Program-made: the position numbers and the translations under genes | Shown here: positions 1 through 5,163 of the stretch, one piece after another | How positions within the stretch are numbered: position 1 is the first letter of the stretch | Layout: each line of letters opens with the position of its first letter | Notes under the pieces: model-generated | The model's input: only the letters and a program-made list of their open reading frames with translations | Database searches by the model: none | What the model was told of the DNA's origin: nothing | Assembly: GCA_904502185.1 (NCBI GenBank) | Contig: CAJGDX010000059.1 | Span: 1-13,689 of the forward strand | Direction: 5' to 3' | Source: an uncultured Bacteroidaceae bacterium | GTDB lineage: Bacteria; Bacteroidota; Bacteroidia; Bacteroidales; Bacteroidaceae | Length of the DNA stretch: 13,689 bases

Positions 1-276
1 AATTTCCACACTCTGGCCACCGCCGATAGACTCAACAAGTGTTCCGTTGACGCTGAGGCAGGCACCGGTAGAGATTCTCTTCACCAGCTCCTCGTCTATC
101 TTCTCAAGGTCAATTACAATCTGTACGTTTTTAATGGTTGAGCCATCGTTCAGAGCGACGAAAGCCACCTGCTTGCTGCCGCGACGGGTTCTTACCCATC
201 CTCTGACGTTTACCTCGCTACCGTATGTGGTGAGAGCGAGCAGCTCTGAGATTTTTGTGCGTTTTATGCTTTTCAT
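1..276 (-). CDS. asnS: Asparagine--tRNA ligase, N-terminal 92 residues (cut by window edge)
   Basis: This is the first 92 codons of a class II aminoacyl-tRNA synthetase that charges tRNA-Asn with asparagine in the cytoplasm; the rest lies beyond the left edge. The visible part is the OB-fold anticodon-binding domain: an opening KRTKISELL stretch, then VRGWVRTRRGSKQVAFVALNDGS (residues about 24-46), then a segment with STGACLSVNG and a final VESIGGGQSVEI. The WVRTRRGSK and ALNDGS pieces are typical of AsnS of the Bacteroides group. ATG at 276-274 is the natural start because upstream sequence ends quickly at the preceding gene. It lies 19 nt after the pseudouridine synthase stop and is probably the third gene of the purB transcript. 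An aspartyl-type synthetase is less likely from the motif wording, but the catalytic domain is not visible. Confidence 0.9.
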   Translation of the reverse strand, partial: MKSIKRTKISELLALTTYGSEVNVRGWVRTRRGSKQVAFVALNDGSTIKNVQIVIDLEKIDEELVKRISTGACLSVNGTLVESIGGGQSVEI

Positions 277-295
277 CTTGTTTGTGTTTACTTGT

Positions 296-1510
296 TTACT
301 CGTATGCACCCATGCGCAACATGTTCACCTCTTTCTCGGTGAGGTAGCGCCAGTCGCCACGTTTGAGGTTTTTCTTTGTAAGTCCGGCAAAAAGCACACG
401 GTCGAGTTTTACCACTTTGTAGCCGAGGTGCTCCATCATACGACGAACGATGCGGTTCTTGCCTGAGTGAATCTCAAGACCTATCTGTGAGCGGTCAGCC
501 TCGTTCACGTATGTCACTTCGTCGGCAAACACTCTGCCATCCTCCAGTTCAAGACCGTTGACAAGCTGTGTCATGTCAGACATTGCTACGTTCTTGTCGC
601 AATATACATGATAGATTTTCTTCTTCATGAACTTGGGATGTGTGAGCTTGGAAGCCATGTCGCCATCATTGGTGAGAAGAAGTACACCTGTTGTATTACG
701 GTCGAGACGACCTACTGGGTAGATGCGCTCTTTGCAGGCTCCCTGAAGGCAGTCGAGAACGGTCTTGCGCTCCTGGGGGTCGTCAACGGTGGTCACGCAG
801 TCCTTGGGTTTGTTGAGCAGGATGTAAACCTTACGTTCGGGGTTTACGCGCTCGCCACTGAAGCGAATATCATCGTTGCGGGTAACCTTTGTACCGAGTT
901 CTGTGACAATCTCGCCATTTACGGTTACAAGACCTGCCTGGATGAAGTCATCAGCCTCGCGACGTGAGCAGATACCTGCATTGGCAAGATATTTGTTCAG
1001 ACGCATGGGAGCATCGGGGTCGGCAATTACCTCTTTGTATTGTATCTGCTTCTTGCGACTGTATTTTGCATTGGCATCGTAGCCGTTGCGTGAACGGTTG
1101 CCGTAGGCAGGCTTTCTGTCGCCGCCATAGCCATTGTATTTTTCGCCACGGGGGCCATTGTATGTTCCTGTACCGGGACGGTTGTAGCCCTGCTCGCCAT
1201 CATTCTGACGGAAACGGGGGCGATTGCCCTGCTCGTCGTCGAAACGGCCACGGGGATTGTCGTTTCCGTAACGTCCGAAGTTGTTGTTGCGGTCGCCGCG
1301 ATTGTTGAAGCGGAAACGATTGCTGCTCTCTTCGCGGTTGCCCTGTCGGTCGGGACCGAATGAGGGGCGTCCTTCGCTGCCGAAGCGGTTGTTACGTTGA
1401 CCGAATTTCTGTCGGCCGGCTGACTCTTCATTGCGATTGTACGAACGTGTTCTGCCTCCGTTCTTGTTGTATGAGGAGTTGTCCGATCGCTTGTCTCTGT
1501 AATTATTCAT
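296..1510 (-). CDS. S4-domain pseudouridine synthase (RluB/RsuA family) with a long RGG/N-rich N-terminal extension
   Basis: The enzyme isomerises uridine to pseudouridine, most likely in ribosomal RNA. Of 404 residues, about 1-160 are low complexity, rich in R, G, N, Y, F and Q, with many RG, NR and GR pairs. The S4 RNA-binding domain follows at about 168-215 (MRLNKYLANAGICSRREAD, then VTVNG). The catalytic domain begins at about 228 (ILLNKPKDCVTT); the motif GRLDRNTTGVLLLTNDG at 267-283 carries the catalytic aspartate D270. The C-terminal GKNRIVRRMMEHLGYKVVKLDR motif (about 350-371) is typical of RluB/RsuA/RluE enzymes. Without the extension, the length of about 240 matches the family. Whether it acts like RluB (23S) or RsuA (16S) cannot be told here; the S4 domain and order favour RluB. 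It lies 36 nt after purB and 19 nt before asnS on one strand, so an operon is likely. The extension looks disordered and could bind RNA. Confidence 0.93.
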   Translation of the reverse strand: MNNYRDKRSDNSSYNKNGGRTRSYNRNEESAGRQKFGQRNNRFGSEGRPSFGPDRQGNREESSNRFRFNNRGDRNNNFGRYGNDNPRGRFDDEQGNRPRFRQNDGEQGYNRPGTGTYNGPRGEKYNGYGGDRKPAYGNRSRNGYDANAKYSRKKQIQYKEVIADPDAPMRLNKYLANAGICSRREADDFIQAGLVTVNGEIVTELGTKVTRNDDIRFSGERVNPERKVYILLNKPKDCVTTVDDPQERKTVLDCLQGACKERIYPVGRLDRNTTGVLLLTNDGDMASKLTHPKFMKKKIYHVYCDKNVAMSDMTQLVNGLELEDGRVFADEVTYVNEADRSQIGLEIHSGKNRIVRRMMEHLGYKVVKLDRVLFAGLTKKNLKRGDWRYLTEKEVNMLRMGAYE

Positions 1511-1546
1511 TTTAAGTATGTTTAGCGAACCTCACGGTCCGGTGTT

Positions 1547-2893
1547 TTACATTCCTGTGTAAGAATGGGGTGTAATTTTGCGAAGCTCCTCCTTCACTGA
1601 CTCAGCTACATCGAGGCCGGCAATGAATTCGTGCAGTGACTCGCGTGTGATTTTGCTGTTGGTGCGTGTCAGAGCCTTGAGTGCTTCGTAGGGGTTGGGA
1701 TAGCTTTCGCGGCGGAGGATTGTTTGTATACCCTCGGCACATACGTTCCAGCTGTTGTCAAGTTCATCGTAGATTGCAGTCTCGTTGAGAAGCAGTTTGC
1801 GCAGTCCCACCATTGTACTCTTGATGGCAATGAGGATGTGCCCGAAAGGCACACCTACGTTGCGAAGAACGGTTGAGTCGGTAAGGTCGCGCTGCAGACG
1901 AGAAATGGGGAGCTTGGTTGCAAGGTGAGCAAGTATTGCGTTTGCAATGCCAAGGTTACCTTCGCTGTTCTCGAAGTCGATGGGGTTGACTTTATGGGGC
2001 ATTGCGCTGGAGCCTACCTCGCCGGCTTTAATCTTCTGTTTGAAGAATTCCATTGAGATGTACTGCCAGAAGTCGCGGTCCATGTCTATGATGATGGTGT
2101 TGATGCGTGCAAGTGCGTCGAAGGTAGCAGCCAGGTTGTCGTAGTTAGAAATCTGGGTGGTGTACTGCTCGCGCTGCAAGCCCAGTTTTTCTGATACAAA
2201 CTTGTTACCGAATGCTTTCCAGTCGATTTCGGGGTATGCAACATGGTGAGCATTGAAGTTTCCTGTAGCACCACCGAATTTTGCCGACATTGTGCATCTC
2301 TTGAGTTCCTGCAGCTGTGTCTCGATGCGGTAGATGAATACCATAACCTCTTTACCCAGGCGTGTGGGCGAAGCGGGCTGTCCGTGTGTGCGGGCAAGCA
2401 AGGCAATATCTTTCCAAGCCTCGGCATACTCTTTAAGTATGGTGAGCATTTCGTCGAGCAGGGGATAATATACCTCTTCGAGTGCAGCCTTTACGGTGCA
2501 GGGGATTGATGTATTGTTTATATCCTGTGATGTAAGACCAAAGTGAATGAATTCCTTGTAAGCGTCGAGTCCGCCAATAGCATCGAAACGCTCTTTAATG
2601 AAATACTCTACGGCCTTTACGTCGTGATTTGTAACTTTCTCTATTTCTTTGATGCGGGCAGCGTCCTCCACTGTAAAGTCAGAGTATATTTTTCTGAAAG
2701 CGGGGAAGAGCGATGCGTCCACTCCCTGCAACTGAGGCAAGGGAATCTCGCACAATGCAATAAAATACTCAATCTCCACAAATACGCGATACTTCATCAG
2801 AGCGTATTCCGAGAAATAGTTTGCCAAAGGTTCTGTTTTTCCCCTATATCTGCCATCAATAGGTGAAATAGCTGTAAGAATGTCGAGTTTCAT
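1547..2893 (-). CDS. purB: Adenylosuccinate lyase
   Basis: This enzyme splits SAICAR to AICAR in purine synthesis and adenylosuccinate to AMP, releasing fumarate each time. The protein has 448 residues, close to the 456 of the E. coli type. Visible family motifs are SPIDGRY near the N-terminus (10-16), TSQDINN (121-127), ARTHGQPASPTRLG with the catalytic base candidate H170 (167-180), and the fumarase/aspartase superfamily signature GSSAMPHKVNP (294-304) with the catalytic serine in the SS pair. The C-terminal half has TDSTVLRNVGVPFGH (338-352), as in PurB. The start MKLDILTAISPIDGRY matches the family and lies about 30 nt downstream of a Bacteroidetes-type -7 box. It is first in the run purB - pseudouridine synthase - asnS. 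Nothing appears truncated. Confidence 0.97.
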   Translation of the reverse strand: MKLDILTAISPIDGRYRGKTEPLANYFSEYALMKYRVFVEIEYFIALCEIPLPQLQGVDASLFPAFRKIYSDFTVEDAARIKEIEKVTNHDVKAVEYFIKERFDAIGGLDAYKEFIHFGLTSQDINNTSIPCTVKAALEEVYYPLLDEMLTILKEYAEAWKDIALLARTHGQPASPTRLGKEVMVFIYRIETQLQELKRCTMSAKFGGATGNFNAHHVAYPEIDWKAFGNKFVSEKLGLQREQYTTQISNYDNLAATFDALARINTIIIDMDRDFWQYISMEFFKQKIKAGEVGSSAMPHKVNPIDFENSEGNLGIANAILAHLATKLPISRLQRDLTDSTVLRNVGVPFGHILIAIKSTMVGLRKLLLNETAIYDELDNSWNVCAEGIQTILRRESYPNPYEALKALTRTNSKITRESLHEFIAGLDVAESVKEELRKITPHSYTGM

Positions 2894-2924
2894 TTTTTAT
2901 TTGTGAATATAAATGATTTGGGTA

Positions 2925-2956
2925 CAAAAATAGCACTTTTTACCCATAAACACATA
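2925..2956 (-). promoter_or_regulatory. Predicted Bacteroidetes-type promoter of purB
   Basis: Read on the minus strand, TATTTTTG (2932-2925) fits the Bacteroidetes -7 consensus TAnnTTTG. A 20-nt spacer upstream there is TATG (2956-2953), a 3/4 match to the -33 TTTG box. The start of transcription would fall near 2918, leaving a leader of about 25 nt before purB. The -7 box is a full match; the -33 box is imperfect. No other candidate was seen between purB and the tRNA genes. Confidence 0.6.
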
Positions 2957-3010
2957 CGGGGCGGAAAAGTTTATTCGGGGAGAGCTGAATTTTCTTTCAA
3001 AAAACCCTAT

Positions 3011-3042
3011 AAAAACAAAAAAAGCCTGCTTTTAGCAGACTT
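3011..3042 (-). terminator. Rho-independent terminator of the tRNA-Val pair
   Basis: On the minus strand, a 9-position stem with one G-T wobble (arms 3042-3034 and 3030-3022, loop 3033-3031) is followed at once by a T-rich run (complement of 3021-3011). It begins 7 nt after the 3' end of the downstream tRNA gene, the expected place for the end of a tRNA transcript. It also separates the tRNA unit from the purB promoter. Confidence 0.8.
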
Positions 3043-3049
3043 GTCGTTG

Positions 3050-3124
3050 TGGGCGTTGACGGATTCGAACCGCCGACCCTCTGCTTGTAAGGCAGATGCT
3101 CTAAACCAGCTGAGCTAAACGCCC
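3050..3124 (-). tRNA. tRNA-Val (anticodon UAC), copy 2 in transcription order
   Basis: The reverse complement folds as a 75-nt cloverleaf. The 7-bp acceptor stem pairs GGGCGTT with AACGCCC, and the discriminator base is A. The D arm carries TAGCTCAGCTGGTTTAGAGC. The anticodon loop CTTACAA gives anticodon TAC (valine, GUA and probably GUG). The T arm has GGTTCGAATCC. The CCA end is not encoded, so it must be added by the tRNA nucleotidyltransferase. It is identical base for base to the copy at 3157-3231. Both are read from the promoter at 3262-3293. Confidence 0.97.
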
Positions 3125-3156
3125 GATATAATTTATCGGTGCAAAATTGAGTCGAG

Positions 3157-3231
3157 TGGGCGTTGACGGATTCGAACCGCCGACCCTCTGCTTGTAAGGC
3201 AGATGCTCTAAACCAGCTGAGCTAAACGCCC
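3157..3231 (-). tRNA. tRNA-Val (anticodon UAC), copy 1 in transcription order
   Basis: This 75-nt gene is identical to the one at 3050-3124 and has the same cloverleaf, TAC anticodon and unencoded CCA. The two are separated by 32 nt, and the repeat unit has a period of 107 nt. The 5' end lies about 24 nt downstream of the predicted transcription start. The short spacer (3125-3156) must be removed by processing; it contains a small stem, CGATA/TATCG, that touches the 5' end of the downstream copy. Confidence 0.97.
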
Positions 3232-3261
3232 TTTAATAGGGCTCAACCCTCAATTGCGATG

Positions 3262-3293
3262 CAAAAGTAATGCTATTTTAAATAAACACCAAA
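3262..3293 (-). promoter_or_regulatory. Promoter of the tRNA-Val pair
   Basis: On the minus strand, TTTG (3293-3290), a 20-nt spacer and TACTTTTG (3269-3262) give a complete match to the Bacteroidetes -33/-7 pattern. Transcription should begin near 3255, about 24 nt before the first tRNA. It faces away from the trpS promoter, so the 3232-3340 interval is a divergent promoter region. Confidence 0.8.
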
Positions 3294-3308
3294 TATTTCC
3301 GGAATTAT

Positions 3309-3340
3309 TTTCATAAAAAGCATAAAAAAGCTTATCTTCG
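3309..3340 (+). promoter_or_regulatory. Predicted promoter of trpS
   Basis: TTTC (3309-3312), a 20-nt spacer and TATCTTCG (3333-3340) differ from the TTTG-N20-TAnnTTTG consensus by one base in each box. The spacing equals that of the tRNA-Val and HU promoters in this window. Transcription would begin near 3347 and leave a leader of about 90 nt that is A-rich close to the start codon. I saw no T-box or trp attenuator features in this leader. Confidence 0.6.
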
Positions 3341-3436
3341 CAGAGTTTTTGGACGTCACACGGGCACAAACAGACTATTTTGCTCAAAAAAAAACGTCAC
3401 CAGCCACACATAGAAACAAAAATAAATAAACGATAC

Positions 3437-4426
3437 ATGGAAACAGTAGTTAGCGGAATCCGCCCAACGGGCAACCTGCACTTGGGCAACTATTTCGGTG
3501 CAGTGACAAATTTCGTAAAGATGCAGTACGATTACACCTGCCTATTCTTTATTGCAGACTGGCACTCGTTGACCACACACCCCAAACCCGAAGATATTCG
3601 CAAGAGTGCATACACCATCCTCGCCGAGTATCTTGCATGTGGTCTCGACCCCGAAAAATCAACAATATACATACAGAGCGATGTAAAAGAGGTATTGGAG
3701 CTTTACCTTTATCTTAATATGAACGCTTACCTCGGTGAATTGGAACGTGTGACATCTTTTAAAGAGAAGGCACGCAAACAGCCCGACAACGTAAACGCAG
3801 GATTGCTCACCTACCCCACCCTGATGGCTGCCGACATTCTCATTCACAAAGCAGTGAAGGTGCCCGTAGGCAAGGACCAGGAGCAGAACATGGAAATGGC
3901 ACGTAAGTTCGCAAGAAGATTCAACAACATCTATGGTGTTGAATATTTCCCCGAGCCTCAGTCATATTCACTCGCAGGCAAGGGAATTAAAATCCCCGGA
4001 CTCGACGGTTCGGGAAAGATGGGAAAATCGGAAGGCAACTGCATCTACCTGATAGACGAACCCTCGGTGATACGCAAGAAGGTGATGAAGGCTGTAACAG
4101 ACAGCGGCCCCACAGAGCCTAACTCAGAGAAGCCCGAAGTTATACAGAACCTGTTCACACTGCTCGAAGTAGCCTCTACACCCGACACATACAACTACTT
4201 CAACGAGAAGTGGAACGACTGCTCAATCAGATACGGCGACCTTAAGAAACAGCTTGCCGAGGACATCATCAACAAGATTGCTCCTATACGCGAGCGTATT
4301 GTTGAATTCTCGTCAAATACAGAGCTTCTGAAGAAGATTGCCCGCGAAGGTGCTGAGAAGGCACGTGCAAGTGCTGTAAAGACCATCAGCGAGGTTCAGC
4401 AGATAATCGGATTCACAAATATCTGA
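3437..4426 (+). CDS. trpS: Tryptophan--tRNA ligase
   Basis: This is a class I aminoacyl-tRNA synthetase that charges tRNA-Trp. The first half is the Rossmann catalytic domain: SGIRPTGNLHLGNYFGA at 6-22 holds the HIGH-type motif (HLGN), FFIADWHSLTTH at 37-48 and TYPTLMAADILIHKAVKVPVGKDQEQ at 125-150 form the tryptophan and ATP site, and GKMGKSEGN at 193-201 is the KMSKS motif with glycine in third position. The helical C-terminal domain binds the anticodon. At 329 residues it has the usual length. The frame is open back to a TTG at 3380, but those 19 extra codons are Lys/His/Gln-rich and unlike the family; ATG at 3437 puts SGIRPTG at the normal distance from the N-terminus. It is a single-gene unit between its promoter and the terminator at 4454. 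Confidence 0.96.
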   Translation: METVVSGIRPTGNLHLGNYFGAVTNFVKMQYDYTCLFFIADWHSLTTHPKPEDIRKSAYTILAEYLACGLDPEKSTIYIQSDVKEVLELYLYLNMNAYLGELERVTSFKEKARKQPDNVNAGLLTYPTLMAADILIHKAVKVPVGKDQEQNMEMARKFARRFNNIYGVEYFPEPQSYSLAGKGIKIPGLDGSGKMGKSEGNCIYLIDEPSVIRKKVMKAVTDSGPTEPNSEKPEVIQNLFTLLEVASTPDTYNYFNEKWNDCSIRYGDLKKQLAEDIINKIAPIRERIVEFSSNTELLKKIAREGAEKARASAVKTISEVQQIIGFTNI

Positions 4427-4453
4427 TAACAGGGGGAAACATATCCATACAAA

Positions 4454-4491
4454 GAAAATGCCTTATTGTGCACGCACAATAAGGCATTTTC
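4454..4491 (+). terminator. Strong intrinsic terminator after trpS
   Basis: An almost perfect palindrome, with arms 4454-4471 and 4474-4491, forms a 16-18 bp stem with a tiny loop and is followed by CTTTATG. Because its outer arms are A-run on the left and T-run on the right, it could stop transcripts from either strand. It lies 28 nt after the trpS stop. Confidence 0.85.
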
Positions 4492-4726
4492 TTTATGCTG
4501 AAATCCGAATTTCAGATGGTGGCGATACGGTTTAATTACTTATGTTTATTCTGTTGGTTGAGGGTAATAATAACCATAATCATACGCTTATTCTTGTATT
4601 CTACGGTAGTATTTACCATTAATCATTCCTGCAAATGGCAAGGTTTGTTTATCTATCTTTGCTGTATATTAATCAGCAAAAGTAATCTAAAATCCATCCG
4701 GCACCGTAAGCAGCACAGAGAGAGAC

Positions 4727-4826
4727 CGTCTGTTTTTCGGATAAAGTGCGAGAATTGTTTGAGTGTGAGTTATACACACGCAGTGTGAATAACTGAACGA
4801 GTTTCGCAGCACCCGAAAAACAGACG
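4727..4826. repeat. Long imperfect hairpin, about 100 nt
   Basis: Outer arms 4727-4740 and 4813-4826 are perfect 14-bp complements (CGTCTGTTTTTCGG). Next inward, GTGC (4746-4749) can pair with GCAC (4809-4812). The tip is a second near-perfect stem, 4768-4779 with 4783-4794, with one A-A mismatch and the loop GCA. The part between is only weakly complementary. Just outside the right arm an 8-nt direct repeat AAGGCTCG occurs at 4829-4836 and 4843-4850. The structure could be an RNA or a DNA cruciform; no transcript start is evident. Confidence 0.6.
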
Positions 4827-4866
4827 ATAAGGCTCGAGCGACAAGGCTCGCCACCGACTGAAGAAT

Positions 4867-4882
4867 GTTGCCTTTAGGCAAC
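4867..4882. repeat. Short perfect hairpin in the repeat segment
   Basis: GTTGCC-TTTA-GGCAAC forms a 6-bp stem with a 4-nt loop. It stands 7 nt before the repeat copy at 4890 and has no following T-run in either direction, so it is unlikely to be a terminator. Confidence 0.5.
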
Positions 4883-4889
4883 TTCTGAA

Positions 4890-5007
4890 CAAAGGCAGAG
4901 CCAACTGCTGCGTCCCGTGTGCCGGGGCTTTTGGTTCTTTTGCCCGGCAAAAGAACATAATAGAGAATACTACCTTAAACTACTGCAACCAAAGATTAAG
5001 GGTAAAA
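4890..5007 (-). repeat. Dispersed structured repeat, copy A
   Basis: Positions 4890-4956 match the reverse complement of 13623-13689 at 62 of 67 bases by hand count. The likeness continues without gaps through 5007 (about 35 of the next 50). The core is a hairpin at 4934-4956 with arms GTTCTTTTGC/GCAAAAGAAC and loop CCG. Next to it is a GC-rich stretch, GTGCCGGGGCTTTTG, shared exactly by both copies. No protein family is evident. I give the strand by the direction in which copy B reads on the plus strand. It is a dispersed intergenic repeat whose name I do not know. Confidence 0.85.
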
Positions 5008-5095
5008 TTGACAGTAAACTATAAGATTTTATACCCTCAACCAACAGAATTAAAGAGAATCATATTATATCAACAGACCCCTACACAGAACCATC

Positions 5096-5139
5096 ATTAA
5101 ACAAAGAAATCTCCCGAAGGCTGGCCTTCGGGAGATTTC
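5096..5139 (-). terminator. Intrinsic terminator of secDF
   Basis: A perfect 15-bp stem (5106-5120 with 5125-5139) and a 4-nt loop are followed on the minus strand by TTTGTTTAA. It begins 25 nt after the secDF stop. The stem is GC-rich in the middle (CTCCCGAAGG) with A/T ends, as in the trpS terminator. Confidence 0.85.
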
Positions 5140-5163
5140 CTAATATATATTGCTTGTAAATAA

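Larger units (their letters stand above)
4548..5050. repeat. 503-bp segment bounded by perfect 19-bp inverted repeats (MITE-like candidate)
   Basis: The 19 bases at 4548-4566 (starting ATTCTGTTGG) are the exact reverse complement of 5032-5050. Pairing can extend outward a few bases with one indel (TTTATTCTG versus TTTAATTCTG). The interior holds several hairpins and the repeat copy at 4890-5007, and no transposase. Terminal inverted repeats around a short, structured, non-coding interior are the layout of a miniature non-autonomous element. I could not find a convincing target-site duplication in the flanks, so mobility is inference. Another reading is that the repeats are simply two arms of a large cruciform. 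Confidence 0.5.
4492..5105. other. Gene-free stretch between trpS and secDF
   Basis: About 600 bp with no credible coding sequence. The frames that are open here (for example 4687-4950 minus and 4495-4788 plus) run through hairpins, have odd composition (Ser/Arg/Cys-rich) and resemble no protein family I know. The stretch holds a small hairpin (4498-4515), a segment bounded by 19-bp inverted repeats (4548-5050), a long imperfect hairpin (4727-4826), a short perfect hairpin (4867-4882) and a repeat copy whose partner is at the right end of the window. It separates two converging transcription units that already have their own terminators. Confidence 0.8.

Noticed and set aside
2903..3118. A 71-codon plus-strand frame across the first tRNA
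   Set aside because: It is antisense to a certain tRNA gene and its terminator.
3380..3436. N-terminal extension of trpS from a TTG
   Set aside because: The 19 residues are unlike TrpS, and ATG at 3437 gives the usual distance to the HIGH-type motif.
3347..3436. T-box or trp attenuator in the trpS leader
   Set aside because: No T-box consensus, no Trp codon-rich leader peptide and no terminator hairpin in the 90-nt leader.
4495..4788. A 97-codon open frame on the plus strand after trpS
   Set aside because: It begins on the edge of the trpS terminator, is rich in rare-looking hydrophobic and Lys runs from AT-rich DNA, and crosses an inverted repeat; no family match.
4687..4950. An 87-codon open frame (and a 62-codon one in another frame) on the minus strand across the repeat
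   Set aside because: Both run through hairpins shared with copy B, have Ser/Arg/Cys-rich composition without family likeness, and the changes between copies keep pairing rather than codons.
4548..5050. An insertion sequence with its own transposase
   Set aside because: No transposase or fragment of one can be read in any frame; at most a non-autonomous element.
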